64,000 nucleotides of DNA from Rhodoflexus caldus (GCF_021206925.1 NZ_JAJPRF010000002.1:434001-498000), one strand, 5' to 3'; positions 45,585-54,966 are shown, numbered from the stretch's first letter. Translations and numbers: made by a program. Notes: a model not told the origin generated them from the letters alone.

Positions 45585-46139
45585 TTAATTGGAACGATAT
45601 TTTTCTAACGGAATCGTAATGCGCTCGTTGGTGATAACCGCGTGCGGATAAACAGACTTAATTTGTGTATAAAGCGCAAACGCATCGGTTTTATTAAAAA
45701 AATTACCTAATTTTACCCGAAAATTAGGCTGTTCGTAAACCAATTCGGGTATTTCGGTAGTTATTTTTCGCACATCTGTCATCACCTTATTGGCCTCATC
45801 CCGATTGCCGCCCGAATAAATCACCAATCGGAAACCTTGCGAAAATTTAAGGTTTTTATTGCTTGCCGCTATTGCTTCACGCATGGCATTCAGTTGTGCC
45901 TGAATAGTACCTGATACACTGACGGTTTGGGTATTTTGCATGGGGGGTGTTGCATTATTGGCCGGCGAATTGCTTTTTTGCTCCGGCTCTGCCACTCGTG
46001 GCCGATAAGCACTCAAATCCATCGTAAACGGTGGTGCATAAGTAACAGTTGATGCGCTTTTGCAAGCAACCGCCAATGCATATATAGTTATCAGGCCTGC
46101 AAATCGGCTAAGATTTCTTTTGATAATACGCCTCCTCAT
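45585..46139 (-). CDS. SPOR-domain lipoprotein
   Basis: A 184-residue protein starting MRRRIIKRNL, with signal sequence and lipobox LAVAC (lipid on Cys26). A proline/asparagine-rich linker follows, then from about 105 a SPOR-type domain: GFRLVIYSGGNRDEANKVM, PNFRVKLGNFFNKTDAFALY and a final VITNERITIPLEKY. SPOR domains bind denuded septal peptidoglycan, so a cell-envelope or division role is likely. The reading frame is open 17 codons further upstream but overlaps the start of the divergent polyketide-synthase gene. A 17-bp palindrome lies in the divergent gap. Confidence 0.8.
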   Translation of the reverse strand: MRRRIIKRNLSRFAGLITIYALAVACKSASTVTYAPPFTMDLSAYRPRVAEPEQKSNSPANNATPPMQNTQTVSVSGTIQAQLNAMREAIAASNKNLKFSQGFRLVIYSGGNRDEANKVMTDVRKITTEIPELVYEQPNFRVKLGNFFNKTDAFALYTQIKSVYPHAVITNERITIPLEKYRSN

Positions 46140-46154
46140 TTCTTGTTTTTTTAC

Positions 46155-46171
46155 TAACTTGATGCAAGTTA
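46155..46171. promoter_or_regulatory. Candidate operator palindrome
   Basis: TAACTTG-ATG-CAAGTTA is a perfect palindrome with a 3-bp centre, placed midway between the divergent starts at 46139 and 46189. The position suits a dimeric repressor controlling one or both genes. No promoter consensus is clear here. Confidence 0.4.
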
Positions 46172-46188
46172 ATAATAAAAACTGCTTC

Positions 46189-47313
46189 ATGCGTAAACCT
46201 CATATTACTGCCATCGGAACGGCAGCGCCCGCACACGAAATCAGGCAGGAAATTGCCCCCGAGTGGGTAACTACCTCATTGGCACTCCCGCCGTCTGAAG
46301 CACGCAAAGTACGGCTGATTTACAGAGCAACCGGCATACAAACCCGTTACAGCGTTGTTCCCGACTTCAGCAGTATGGAACGCCGCGAACTGTTTCCTTT
46401 GACAGAAAACTTAGAACCATTCCCTACAACAGCCGACCGCATGGCTGTTTATAAGCGCGAAGCACCGCTACTCGCCTCTCAGGCTATCCAAAATATGCAA
46501 CTTCCTGCCGATTATTTCAGCAAAATAACCCATTTAATTACCGTCAGTTGCACAGGCATGTATGCCCCCGGTCTGGATATTGACTTGGTGCATCAACTCG
46601 GATTGCCGCCGCATGTACAGCGCACCTGCATTTATTTTATGGGTTGTTATGCGGCTTTTAATGCACTGAAAACCGCTGAGACCATTTGCAGGGCATACCC
46701 CGATGCCAAGGTATTGATTGCCGACATAGAACTTTGCAGCCTTCACTTTCAGAAAATCAATACCGAAGACCAACTGCTGGCAAATGCCATTTTTGCCGAC
46801 GGTGCAGCAGGTGTGCTGGTAGAATCCGTAACACCTGACAAGGGGCTACTTTCACTGGAAGGTTTCTACAGCGGCCTGATTCCCGAAGGAAGCAGCGAAA
46901 TGGCTTGGCACATAGGCGATTTTGGATTTGAAATGAAACTCTCTTCCTATGTACCCAAACTTTTGGGCGGCAAAATCAAATTTTTTATCGAAAAAATAAG
47001 AGAGCAGTTAGAAATACCATCCGATGCGATAGATTATTTTGCTTTCCACCCGGGCGGCAAAAAAATTCTGACCGAAATAGAAGCAGGTCTTGGTATTTCG
47101 CCACATGAAAACAGGTGGGCATACGACGTGATGAAACGATACGGGAATATGTCATCAACCACCATCCTTTTTGTTTTGCAGCACCTGATGGAAACACTGC
47201 GCAAAGAAAATTACCAACAAGGCGCGCAGGTACTGGCCGCTGCCTTTGGCCCCGGTTTAACTATGGAATCTGCCATGCTCCACCTGCAAAACCTCGACTT
47301 TCGCCATGCCTGA
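46189..47313 (+). CDS. Type III polyketide synthase (chalcone/stilbene-synthase family)
   Basis: A 374-residue homodimer-type enzyme that condenses malonyl-CoA units onto an acyl-CoA starter. The catalytic triad is visible: Cys121 (ITVSCTGMYAPGLD), His287 (YFAFHPGGKKIL) and Asn320 (YGNMSSTTILF), together with the family's GFGPG-like loop near the end (AAAFGPGLTME). The longest frame starts 43 codons upstream inside the divergent gene; the start at MRKPHITAIGTAAP fits the family. The downstream methyltransferase overlaps by 8 bp, so the two act together, probably making and methylating an alkylresorcinol, pyrone or quinone-like product. The product is inference. Confidence 0.92.
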   Translation: MRKPHITAIGTAAPAHEIRQEIAPEWVTTSLALPPSEARKVRLIYRATGIQTRYSVVPDFSSMERRELFPLTENLEPFPTTADRMAVYKREAPLLASQAIQNMQLPADYFSKITHLITVSCTGMYAPGLDIDLVHQLGLPPHVQRTCIYFMGCYAAFNALKTAETICRAYPDAKVLIADIELCSLHFQKINTEDQLLANAIFADGAAGVLVESVTPDKGLLSLEGFYSGLIPEGSSEMAWHIGDFGFEMKLSSYVPKLLGGKIKFFIEKIREQLEIPSDAIDYFAFHPGGKKILTEIEAGLGISPHENRWAYDVMKRYGNMSSTTILFVLQHLMETLRKENYQQGAQVLAAAFGPGLTMESAMLHLQNLDFRHA

Positions 47314-48010
47314 CTTCAGCCGCCGCAGCTATGAGCCCGAACTGATGGACGACCTGACCCTTGGCAACGAGGCACTTGCACAAAACCTGCGCGAACTGGA
47401 ATATGTCAATACGTATTTGGGGGGTAATGCAGTAGCGGCCAAAGGGTTGCAATATTTTGTTAGGCAAAGTAAGTTGCCGCTTTCTGTGGCAGATGTCGGC
47501 TGCGGTGGCGGCGATACGCTGCGCTACTTTGCCCAATGGGCACAAAAGCGCAACATCCCGCTGCAACTGGCAGGCTACGATGCCAACCCTTTCATGGTAA
47601 ACTATGCATGTACACACCCCCGAAACCATCCCTCCATCAGTTACCACTGCATAGACCTTTGGTCAGAAAAATTTGACAATGTGCAGCCCGATGTATTTAT
47701 GTTGAGCCTTTTCTGCCACCATTTTACGGACGAGGAACTTGTACACCTGTTGGGTAAACTGTTGCAACAAGCACACAAAGGAATCATTATCAACGACTTA
47801 CATCGGCATCCGCTGGCTTATTACAGCATCAAATGGCTGACTCGCGGTCTGCGAGGTTCTTATTTGGTACAAAACGATGCGCCGCTGTCGGTCTTGCGGG
47901 CTTTTCGCAAAAAGGAATTGGAACAACTGTTACAACAAGTAGTTCCGCACGGCCGATTCCGCATCAGTTGGCATTGGGCTTTTCGCTATTTGGTGTTGAT
48001 TGAGAAGTAG
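47306..48010 (+). CDS. Class I SAM-dependent methyltransferase partnered with type III PKS
   Basis: A 234-residue methyltransferase. SAM motif I is [11 protein letters not shown] (about residues 61-71), followed by [13 protein letters not shown] and the post-motif [21 protein letters not shown]. The C-terminal third ([26 protein letters not shown]) is family-specific. PKS plus methyltransferase pairs of this type, often followed by a FAD oxidoreductase, recur in Bacteroidota; the oxidoreductase is missing here. The 3' end overlaps the convergent DnaJ-domain gene by 47 bp. Confidence 0.88.
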   Translation: MPDFSRRSYEPELMDDLTLGNEALAQNLRELEYVNTYLGGNAVAAKGLQYFVRQSKLPLSVADVGCGGGDTLRYFAQWAQKRNIPLQLAGYDANPFMVNYACTHPRNHPSISYHCIDLWSEKFDNVQPDVFMLSLFCHHFTDEELVHLLGKLLQQAHKGIIINDLHRHPLAYYSIKWLTRGLRGSYLVQNDAPLSVLRAFRKKELEQLLQQVVPHGRFRISWHWAFRYLVLIEK

Positions 48011-49073
48011 GTTGGTAGCTTTCACAAAAGTAATCCAGCGTTTCGTCGCGGAGTTTGCGATTTAGTTTTTTGGCAATATTCCAATCATAACATGCAGAAG
48101 ATATTTGCGCCAAATTCACGTAGGTTTGCGCCCGCTGATAATACAAGTCTGCTCGTCGTGGGTTGCATAAAATAGCATTGGAATATGCAGCGACGGCGGC
48201 GGCATAATCTTCTTTGGCATTGGCAATAATTCCTAAGTTCTCATAAACCGCCTCATCTGCCAAACCCTTTTCCACCATAGCATCAAAAATGATTTTAGCA
48301 TTATCCGGTGAATTATTTTTAAAAAGCAGCAAAGTACCTGCGCGCATGTACATTGCTTTGTCGGGAGGCATTTTGGCAAATGCGTACACAAAATTCATAC
48401 GCGCCGAGTCAGGGTTGTTCAGATAGCTGTTGGCAAGCCCGAGATAGTAATAAAACTCAGGATATTCAATTTCAGCATTATCAATGGCGGCCTGTATCAG
48501 CTTGCGCCCGTCATCGTAAAACCCGAAATGGTCTATGTAAATTTTTCCGCGCAGGAATAGGGCGCGAAAATAATCATGGTCGGTGCCTAAACCTTGATTG
48601 AGGTAATGCTCGGCTTCCATGTAGTGCCCTTTTTTATAGGCCTCGTATGCCCAGTGATAATTCAAACGGCCAATTAGCGCAAAGAGTGAATAGACAATAA
48701 AAAACATGTACCCCACAATGGCAATTGCCACCCAAGGCGCGGCCTTGATGTAGCGTTCCTGCTCGGCCTGTTCTTCGGGGGAAACTTTTTTTACATATAC
48801 AGGCCTTCTTGGGCGCTGCACAGGCTGCTGACGGTTCACGGGACGCGCCGTGGGGTCGTAGCCAATACGCAACAGATGGTCGTAGCGCGCTTTTTTATCA
48901 GGATTACCTAAATACTGATAAGCATGGTTAATGGCCTTGAATTTTTCCTCCGCCAGCGGGTTGTTCGGATTGCGGTCGGGGTGGTACTGAAAAGCCAATC
49001 TTTTAAATGCGGATTTTACCTCGGCTGACGAGGCAAAATTGGGTAAGCCCAGCACTTCATACAGATTGACCAT
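47964..49073 (-). CDS. DnaJ-domain membrane protein with TPR repeats
   Basis: A 369-residue protein. Residues 1-70 form a J domain with intact HPD at 31-33 (AFQYHPDRN), which can stimulate an Hsp70. A proline/arginine linker leads to one membrane helix (about 108-132, [22 protein letters not shown]), and the rest holds tetratricopeptide-type helical pairs ([31 protein letters not shown] in part). The tail is low in complexity. A GTG at 49085 is possible, but the ATG at 49073 begins the J domain properly. Convergent 47-bp overlap with the methyltransferase gene; divergent from the amidotransferase. Confidence 0.88.
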   Translation of the reverse strand: MVNLYEVLGLPNFASSAEVKSAFKRLAFQYHPDRNPNNPLAEEKFKAINHAYQYLGNPDKKARYDHLLRIGYDPTARPVNRQQPVQRPRRPVYVKKVSPEEQAEQERYIKAAPWVAIAIVGYMFFIVYSLFALIGRLNYHWAYEAYKKGHYMEAEHYLNQGLGTDHDYFRALFLRGKIYIDHFGFYDDGRKLIQAAIDNAEIEYPEFYYYLGLANSYLNNPDSARMNFVYAFAKMPPDKAMYMRAGTLLLFKNNSPDNAKIIFDAMVEKGLADEAVYENLGIIANAKEDYAAAVAAYSNAILCNPRRADLYYQRAQTYVNLAQISSACYDWNIAKKLNRKLRDETLDYFCESYQPTSQSTPNSEKPNAN

Positions 49074-49105
49074 CGGATTATTCACTGTAATTTTGAGGAA
49101 AATTA
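49066..49105 (+). promoter_or_regulatory. Promoter of the amidotransferase gene, with overlapping palindrome
   Basis: TTG at 49066-49068, 19-bp spacer, TAATTTTG at 49088-49095. The -7 box is half of the palindrome TAATTTT-GAGG-AAAATTA (49088-49105), whose other half gives a near -7 box (TAATTTTC) facing the divergent DnaJ gene. Confidence 0.7.
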
Positions 49106-49139
49106 CGCCGTTTTTGGCAAAAAACCTTATAGCCTTTTC

Positions 49140-49712
49140 ATGTCTGTCAGGCTTTTATTATTGGACAACCGCGATTCGTTTACTTACAATCTTGCACAAT
49201 TGATTGAAGAAAATTTTGACGGTTTTTGGCAAGTAAAAACTTGTGATGAAATAAAAATACACGAAGTAGCGGGCTATGATAAAATTATTTTCTCTCCCGG
49301 CCCGGGGGTACCGTCTGAAATTCCTCTGATGCGCGATATTTTGATGACCTACGGCACAAACAAATCCATTTTGGGCGTTTGCCTTGGGCATCAGGCTATT
49401 GCCGAAACCTTCGGAGGAACTTTGTACAACATGGGGCAAGTATGGCACGGCATGAAAGTCCCCATCCGCATTACCGACCCGCAAGAACGCCTGTTTCACA
49501 ATTTGCCGCAGGAGTTTCAGGTAGGGCTTTATCATTCATGGGCAGTTGCCACACTGCCTGACTGCCTGCAAGCTACCGCCGTAAGTGCCAACGGGACTAT
49601 TATGGCGCTGTCGCATCGGCAATACGATATTAAAGGCGTGCAATTTCATCCCGAATCGGTCATGACCGAATACGGCGCGGAAATGTTGCGCAACTGGCTG
49701 TCAGTAAAATAA
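49140..49712 (+). CDS. Glutamine amidotransferase, PabA/TrpG family
   Basis: A 190-residue class I glutaminase that delivers ammonia to a chorismate-using partner. The catalytic triad is Cys81 ([10 protein letters not shown]), His170 and Glu172 (GVQFHPESV), and the oxyanion region is SPGPGVPSE. It stands alone, apart from any pabB or trpE gene, so whether it serves folate (aminodeoxychorismate) or tryptophan synthesis cannot be decided; many bacteria use one subunit for both. Its promoter is among the best in the window. Confidence 0.9.
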   Translation: MSVRLLLLDNRDSFTYNLAQLIEENFDGFWQVKTCDEIKIHEVAGYDKIIFSPGPGVPSEIPLMRDILMTYGTNKSILGVCLGHQAIAETFGGTLYNMGQVWHGMKVPIRITDPQERLFHNLPQEFQVGLYHSWAVATLPDCLQATAVSANGTIMALSHRQYDIKGVQFHPESVMTEYGAEMLRNWLSVK

Positions 49713-49820
49713 GGCAAGGGTACGTACCGACAACCGCAAACAGCTATTTTGAGCTACGTATTTGCACATTTAACGGAAGGCGGCTAACTTGATTCCCGTT
49801 ACAATTAAAATCATTCGGGA

Positions 49821-50873
49821 ATGAAAACAATTAAAGGGCCTGCCATTTTTTTGGCGCAGTTTATGGGCGACCAAGCCCCTTTTAACGATTTCAAAAAAAT
49901 TTGCGAGTGGGCTGCCTCACTTGGCTATATTGGCGTACAAGTACCCACATGGGACAGTCGCTGTATTGACTTGCAAAAAGCCGCCGAGAGCAAAGACTAT
50001 GCACAAGAAGTACAGGGCATTGCCAAAGAAGCAGGTGTAGCCATCACCGAACTTTCTACGCACCTGCAAGGGCAATTAGTTGCCGTGCACCCTGCCTATG
50101 ATGCCATGTTTGACGGTTTTGCTCCGGCTGCCATGCGCGGCAACCCCGCCGCACGCACCGAATGGGCTGTACAGCAATTGAAATATGCCGCCAAAGCCAG
50201 CCAACACATGGGACTAACCTCACATGTAACTTTTTCGGGTGCATTGGTTTGGCCTTTTATGTATCCATGGCCGCAGCGCCCCGCCGGATTAGTAGAAACA
50301 GGTTTCGGTGAACTTGCCAAACGCTGGAAACCTATTTTGGACTATTTTGACGAATGTGGCGTAGATGCCTGCTACGAGCTGCATCCCGGAGAAGACCTCC
50401 ACGACGGCATTACGTTTGAAATGTTTTTAGAGCATTTGAACAATCACCCGCGCGCCAATATCAATTACGACCCCAGCCATTTCATCCTGCAACAGCTTGA
50501 TTACCTGCAATTTATAGACTTCTACCACGAGCGTATCAAGGCCTTTCACGTAAAAGATGCCGAATTTAATCCGACAGGAAAACAAGGCGTTTACGGCGGC
50601 TATCAAGGCTGGGTACAGCGAGCAGGACGTTTCCGCTCCCTCGGCGACGGACAGGTGGACTTCGGCGGTATTTTCAGCAAACTTGCGGCTTACGACTACG
50701 ACTCATGGGCTGTGCTGGAATGGGAATGTGCGCTTAAACACCCCGAGCAGGGTGCAGCAGAAGGTGCACCATTCATTGAAAGCCACATCATCCGCGTTAC
50801 CGAGCGTGCTTTTGACGACTTTGCAGGAACAGGCGCCGATGAAAATTTCAACCGAAAAGTGCTGGGCTTGTAG
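49821..50873 (+). CDS. Sugar phosphate isomerase/epimerase-like TIM-barrel protein
   Basis: A 350-residue protein of the xylose-isomerase-like superfamily. Metal-ligand positions are visible: a Glu in CYELHPGEDLHDG, an Asp/His in NINYDPSHF, a His in IKAFHVKDAEF and a Glu in WAVLEWECAL. The start QFMGDQAPFNDFKKICEWAASLGYIGVQVP (given in part) is the usual first strand and helix. Members isomerise or epimerise ketoses or act on inositols, often beside Gfo/Idh/MocA dehydrogenases; the one in this window is 8 kb away. The substrate is not known. A terminator follows at 50903. Confidence 0.85.
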   Translation: MKTIKGPAIFLAQFMGDQAPFNDFKKICEWAASLGYIGVQVPTWDSRCIDLQKAAESKDYAQEVQGIAKEAGVAITELSTHLQGQLVAVHPAYDAMFDGFAPAAMRGNPAARTEWAVQQLKYAAKASQHMGLTSHVTFSGALVWPFMYPWPQRPAGLVETGFGELAKRWKPILDYFDECGVDACYELHPGEDLHDGITFEMFLEHLNNHPRANINYDPSHFILQQLDYLQFIDFYHERIKAFHVKDAEFNPTGKQGVYGGYQGWVQRAGRFRSLGDGQVDFGGIFSKLAAYDYDSWAVLEWECALKHPEQGAAEGAPFIESHIIRVTERAFDDFAGTGADENFNRKVLGL

Positions 50874-50902
50874 GTCTTATTGTTGGGCTTTGCTTTAACC
50901 CA

Positions 50903-50941
50903 AAAGGACACAAGGGCTTTTATGCGCCTGTGTCCTTTTTG
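50903..50941 (+). terminator. Rho-independent terminator
   Basis: GGACACA (50907-50913) pairs with TGTGTCC (50930-50936); flanking A-run on the left and T-run on the right. It ends the isomerase-like gene and faces the end of the mevalonate operon. Confidence 0.88.
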
Positions 50942-51015
50942 ATGGTCAGCATATTAGCATGTGCGACAGCTACCGGAACGGGTTTAATTTCGCTACCTAC
51001 GTAAACAACCGTTTC

Positions 51016-51876
51016 TCAATAAGTTTTCGTCATGTCCGACGGAATCGCTACTATAAAATTGGCTTTATTGAGTGCATCTTTGGAGAGCGCACCAATGTCG
51101 TCCTGCTCTGAAACACTGATAGTCAGGATGTTAAGTCCGGGTTTATAGCGGTTCAGATACCAAATAATGCCCTCGAAATTGTCGGAGTGATAGGAGCCGT
51201 TGAAGTGGATAATCAACTTGCCTTTTTCCCAAACGCGGGCTGTGTGATAGCCCATGGTAGCATCTTTAGAGGCCTGTGCGGCTACCATGTTATCGCTCAT
51301 TGCGCCACCGTGGCCACCCATCATTGCCACCATGTTTTTATAGCCGGGCAACTCCCTGTCTAAGGGAATAGGCAGTGGAGGCAGCATTTTTTTGGCTTCG
51401 GCATCTAATTTTTCAAGGCTGCTCAATCCCTGCGCAGCTACCATAGAAGCATAACGCCGCGGAATATTACTCGCCACAAAAGGCAGTTTATTTTGCTTGG
51501 CAAAATTGACCAAGGGTTTATAGTCCGTTGCGTAATTGTTCCAAATTTTGGCTTCTTTCTCAAAATTGCTTTCCTTAATCAGGCCGCCGAGGTACTCGTT
51601 CAATACCAATTGGTCATCGGCTTCAAACATTTCGGCTGCCAGCACCAGTCTGTCGCCTACGGCTTTGTGCAAATCTTTGGTGAGCCGCAACTGCAACCAG
51701 TGGCAAATGGGATTGTTGTGGCTTTCTCCGAAAAATACAACATCGGCTTTTTGAGCGGCAGCCAATAAATCGCTGTACTGCACCGCTTTTCCGTTGCGGT
51801 CATACAGCAAATAAGCGGGGTTGTCCTGCATAGCCATCAGGGGAATGAACAGAAGGGAAAGCAATAGTTTTTTCAT
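51016..51876 (-). CDS. ChaN/EreA-like exported protein
   Basis: A 286-residue protein with a signal peptide (MKKLLLSLLFIPLMAMQ) that lacks a lipobox cysteine, unlike the ChaN lipoproteins. The core has VVFFGESHNNPICHWLQLRL, AAEMFEADDQLVL, and later MMGGHGGAM and HFNGSYHSDNFEGI, the ChaN pattern in which conserved Glu and His residues can bind haem or metal. Function unsettled for the family. It follows the mevalonate kinase-like gene by 19 bp and is therefore the last gene of the mevalonate operon, although no biochemical link is apparent. Confidence 0.8.
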   Translation of the reverse strand: MKKLLLSLLFIPLMAMQDNPAYLLYDRNGKAVQYSDLLAAAQKADVVFFGESHNNPICHWLQLRLTKDLHKAVGDRLVLAAEMFEADDQLVLNEYLGGLIKESNFEKEAKIWNNYATDYKPLVNFAKQNKLPFVASNIPRRYASMVAAQGLSSLEKLDAEAKKMLPPLPIPLDRELPGYKNMVAMMGGHGGAMSDNMVAAQASKDATMGYHTARVWEKGKLIIHFNGSYHSDNFEGIIWYLNRYKPGLNILTISVSEQDDIGALSKDALNKANFIVAIPSDMTKTY

Positions 51877-51895
51877 GGCAAATATTCAAAATTGA

Positions 51896-52852
51896 TTACA
51901 AACGATAGGCAATGCGCGACTGATAGTCTTCCAGATGGCCGCGGGTTGCAGTAAAATCTTTAGTAAATCCAAGAATGAAGCCCCCCCCGCCTGCGCCGCA
52001 AAGTTTGAGGTAGTACAACCCAGAATCAAGCCCGTATTGCCAAATTTGCCGGAACAATGGCGGAATCATCTGGTTGAGATGCTGCAATTGAAAGGCCGAA
52101 AGTTTGGCAAGCTCATCAAACAAATTATCGGTTTGGCCTGCAAGTAAATACCGAATACAATTTTCATTGTATGGAATCAGTTCGTTTCTGCAAAGTTCTG
52201 CAAACTCCTGATTTTGCATTTTTTCCAGAAACAGGTTTACCAAAGGCTCTGTTTTGCGCGGCCTTCCCGTATTGAGCAAGAATATTCCGCCGCAATTGGT
52301 GGTTGGACGAGGCAACTGTACGGTTTCAATATGCGTTTTGCTGCGAATCAGCAGCGGCAAGTCCAAGTAGCAAATCAACGGGTCTACTCCCGAACTGGAA
52401 CCGTGAAAATGGGACTCCATCTCCGCAAAAATCTTTTTCAGTTGTACGATTTCATCATTGCTCGGGTGGCCGTTGTGCGCAATTTTATCGTACACGTAGC
52501 GGTCGTACAAAGCGGCCGTAAGCGCCCCCGAACTGCCTACGCCGAACCCTTGCGGAATATTGGACTGAAAATAAAGCCCCTGCGCCACGTCAAACTCCAT
52601 CGAGTTGATATCAAAGTCAAAACTGAGCGCCTGCTGCCGCTTGCGCAGTTTCATGTAGTCGCAAAAGGCTTTTAGTTCGCGATTGGACTGGTCTATTCGG
52701 CGCGAACTGTCGGTGATGTGTTTGAGTACCAGCCGCCCTTGAAACAGCGGATAGGGCAAGGCAAGCCCCATGGAGTTGAGAATCAGGCTGTATTCGCCAA
52801 AAAGCAGGACTTTGGAATGAAAAGTCGGAGAATCAGTATTAGAATAAGTCAT
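51896..52852 (-). CDS. Mevalonate kinase-type GHMP kinase
   Basis: A 318-residue GHMP kinase. Motif 1 is KVLLFGEYSLI near the N-terminus, motif 2 (ATP loop) PQGFGVGSSGALTAALYD, with HGSSSGVDPLICYL carrying the base region, and motif 3 LCGAGGGGFILGF. Its place directly after the decarboxylase gene (14 bp) fits mevalonate 5-kinase, the first ATP step after HMG-CoA reductase. Because the operon holds two GHMP kinases and two kinase steps must be covered, either could in principle act on phosphomevalonate; I prefer mevalonate kinase here. Confidence 0.82.
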   Translation of the reverse strand: MTYSNTDSPTFHSKVLLFGEYSLILNSMGLALPYPLFQGRLVLKHITDSSRRIDQSNRELKAFCDYMKLRKRQQALSFDFDINSMEFDVAQGLYFQSNIPQGFGVGSSGALTAALYDRYVYDKIAHNGHPSNDEIVQLKKIFAEMESHFHGSSSGVDPLICYLDLPLLIRSKTHIETVQLPRPTTNCGGIFLLNTGRPRKTEPLVNLFLEKMQNQEFAELCRNELIPYNENCIRYLLAGQTDNLFDELAKLSAFQLQHLNQMIPPLFRQIWQYGLDSGLYYLKLCGAGGGGFILGFTKDFTATRGHLEDYQSRIAYRL

Positions 52853-52866
52853 TGCTGTGCCTGCGA

Positions 52867-53922
52867 TTAATTAAACAGTTGCGGCCCTGTACCTACGCCG
52901 TCGTGAATGTAGCGGTTTTCCTGACAATACCCGGCCAGTCGGTCGGCAATAAATGCGTGAATTTCAACCTGATAAGCCAACGGATAAAGCAAATGAACAT
53001 TCGGCCCCGCATCGAGTGTGAAGGTCAGCGGAATGCGAGTATCGCGGCGGAACGCGCGAAGTTCTTCAATCACGGCAAGGGTGGCAGGCTTCATCAAGAT
53101 GAATGAAGGGTTAGAGTTCATCATCAAGCCATGCAGTGTAAGTGCTTCACTTTCAACAATTTGAATAAACTCTTCTATATCGCCGCTTTTCAGTACGTCC
53201 AGCAATCGGCGAAGGTTGTGTCGTGCTTGTTCATAACGAACCGCCGCAAACGGGTGGCCGTTCATCAGCGCATGACCGGCACGACTGGAAACGGCTTTTT
53301 CTTCACCGCTGATAATCAGGATGGTATCGCAAAAAGTGGCAAAAGACGGGTGAACCTGTTGTGTTTCCAAAGGAATGGCAAACAAGTCTGAACTGCCGGG
53401 CAGTTCGGGAGTTGCACCCCAAACTGTGTAACCGCCGTAAATGGAGCGACAGGCACTGCCCGATGCCAGCCTTGCCCAATTGGAGGCTTTTTGCAGGGCT
53501 TGCTCAGGGCTGCCCAAAAAGACACCTTGCTTTTGGGCAAGTGTGGCCAAACACATGGCAAGTGCCCCCATGCTGGAAGCGGAAGAGGCGATACCGGCAG
53601 AGTGAGGGAAGGAATTGAGCGACTTGATTGTCAGTTGCAAACCTTCGGTGAAGGCAAAATCTTCCGATAGGCTTTCCAGAAATTGTACAATTTTCGCCTT
53701 GAATTTCTCGTTAGGCTTGCCTTCAAAATAAAAATCAATGGTGCGGCTCCCGCTCTCCGACGGGCGGTACAAAAGCTGCATATCGGTGTAGGACTGCCGC
53801 AGCGTAAAACTCAGCGAAGGATTTTGAGGAAGTTGTACGCCGTGTTTTCCCCAGTATTTTACCAAAGCGATATTGGAAGGAACACGCCAGTATATGACTT
53901 GCTCTTGCGGGTGTAGTGCCAA
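52867..53922 (-). CDS. mvaD: Diphosphomevalonate decarboxylase
   Basis: A 351-residue enzyme that converts mevalonate diphosphate to isopentenyl diphosphate with ATP. The motifs are complete: PSNIALVKYWGKH, SLSFTLRQSYTD, ASSASSMGALAMC as the phosphate loop, ARLASGSACRSIYGGYTVW, and the catalytic aspartate in FTLDAGPNVHLLY. It lies in the middle of the mevalonate operon, 42 bp after the GYDVA kinase and 14 bp before the next kinase. Confidence 0.93.
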   Translation of the reverse strand: MALHPQEQVIYWRVPSNIALVKYWGKHGVQLPQNPSLSFTLRQSYTDMQLLYRPSESGSRTIDFYFEGKPNEKFKAKIVQFLESLSEDFAFTEGLQLTIKSLNSFPHSAGIASSASSMGALAMCLATLAQKQGVFLGSPEQALQKASNWARLASGSACRSIYGGYTVWGATPELPGSSDLFAIPLETQQVHPSFATFCDTILIISGEEKAVSSRAGHALMNGHPFAAVRYEQARHNLRRLLDVLKSGDIEEFIQIVESEALTLHGLMMNSNPSFILMKPATLAVIEELRAFRRDTRIPLTFTLDAGPNVHLLYPLAYQVEIHAFIADRLAGYCQENRYIHDGVGTGPQLFN

Positions 53923-53964
53923 AACAAAACCGTTTTAGGTGAAAAGAAATAAACCGCGGCAAAT

Positions 53965-54945
53965 TTAGGATATTGCAATGGCAGTGCCGTGCTCGTTTTC
54001 TACATTTCTTTCCTCGCGTTCAGATGCTTTAATCATTTCGGTATAGGTCAGCATCACGTCAAAACCCTTTTCGGCAAAATATTGTCGCGTTTCAGCTTCG
54101 GTACGGCTGCTCGTAGCCAATACGAAATCGCCTCCCCACGCTCCCAGCGACTTAATTTCTCCCCAAAAGTCTTTGAAAAACAAGTCTTTGGTACGTGTAA
54201 GGTGCAGGCTTTGCGCAATAAGCGACTCGTGCTTTTCTATCAGCCTGTCAAACTGTTCAAGGGTTTCGGCGCGAAGAAACTCCTGTGTAATCTGCGTGAG
54301 TTGCTCGGCCAGCTCTGCCTTGTTGTGCCCCAGCGAACGGTAGTGCTCAATACCTGCCGCCGAGGACTGTTTTTTGCCCAAATAAACAAAATACAAATTT
54401 TGCTTAAACGGCGGGTCAAAGGTTACGGTGTGGCGGTGCGGCCCTTCTGCCGATTTTTTATACAAAATAGGCCCTTCCGCCTGTGCACAGGCTACGTCAT
54501 AGCCCGAACCGCCCAGTGTACCGAATAATAGGTCGTAAGGGTCAACTTCTGCCCACTGCGCAACGTTGTGAATAAGTGTGCTGCTGCTGCCCAAGCCCCA
54601 CCAGCGCGGAAATTCCAGGTAGGTTTCTACCAGCACATACTCGCGGCCTTTAAGAAAATTGGCAGCCAAACGGCGCGTCATGCGCAATATTTTTTGCAGG
54701 GTTAGTGACTTTTGCGATATAAACCTATCTAAGCAGTCAAAAGATTCTGTATCAAATTTTGCTTCAAACCACAGCTTACCCTCATTGTCATAGCTTTTCC
54801 AATGCAGCACTTTGTGCTCGGAAGCATGATAGGTAACTTTCAGTTTCTGACCGAAACGCGTGGGCATTGCCAGCGCAAGCGCGCCATCCAGTACATAATA
54901 CTCGCCGCTGAGCAATAATTTACCACTGCCATAAAAGTTTTGCAT
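53965..54945 (-). CDS. GYDIA-family GHMP kinase, candidate phosphomevalonate kinase
   Basis: A 326-residue GHMP kinase of the Bacteroidota-specific group named after a GYD(I/V)A motif, here GGSGYDVACAQAEGP. The N-terminus GSGKLLLSGEYYVLDGALALAMP gives motif 1 (in part) and RWWGLGSSSTLIHNVAQWA the ATP loop. Placed between HMG-CoA reductase (21 bp) and the decarboxylase (42 bp), it fills the gap where phosphomevalonate kinase is otherwise missing. The activity is inferred from operon logic. Confidence 0.8.
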   Translation of the reverse strand: MQNFYGSGKLLLSGEYYVLDGALALAMPTRFGQKLKVTYHASEHKVLHWKSYDNEGKLWFEAKFDTESFDCLDRFISQKSLTLQKILRMTRRLAANFLKGREYVLVETYLEFPRWWGLGSSSTLIHNVAQWAEVDPYDLLFGTLGGSGYDVACAQAEGPILYKKSAEGPHRHTVTFDPPFKQNLYFVYLGKKQSSAAGIEHYRSLGHNKAELAEQLTQITQEFLRAETLEQFDRLIEKHESLIAQSLHLTRTKDLFFKDFWGEIKSLGAWGGDFVLATSSRTEAETRQYFAEKGFDVMLTYTEMIKASEREERNVENEHGTAIAIS

Positions 54946-54966
54946 AGCCGAATTTGCTAAAATGAT

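Noticed and set aside
46060-46188. 43-codon N-terminal extension of the type III PKS
   Set aside because: It lies inside the divergent SPOR gene and its promoter gap; family proteins begin near MRKPHITAIG.
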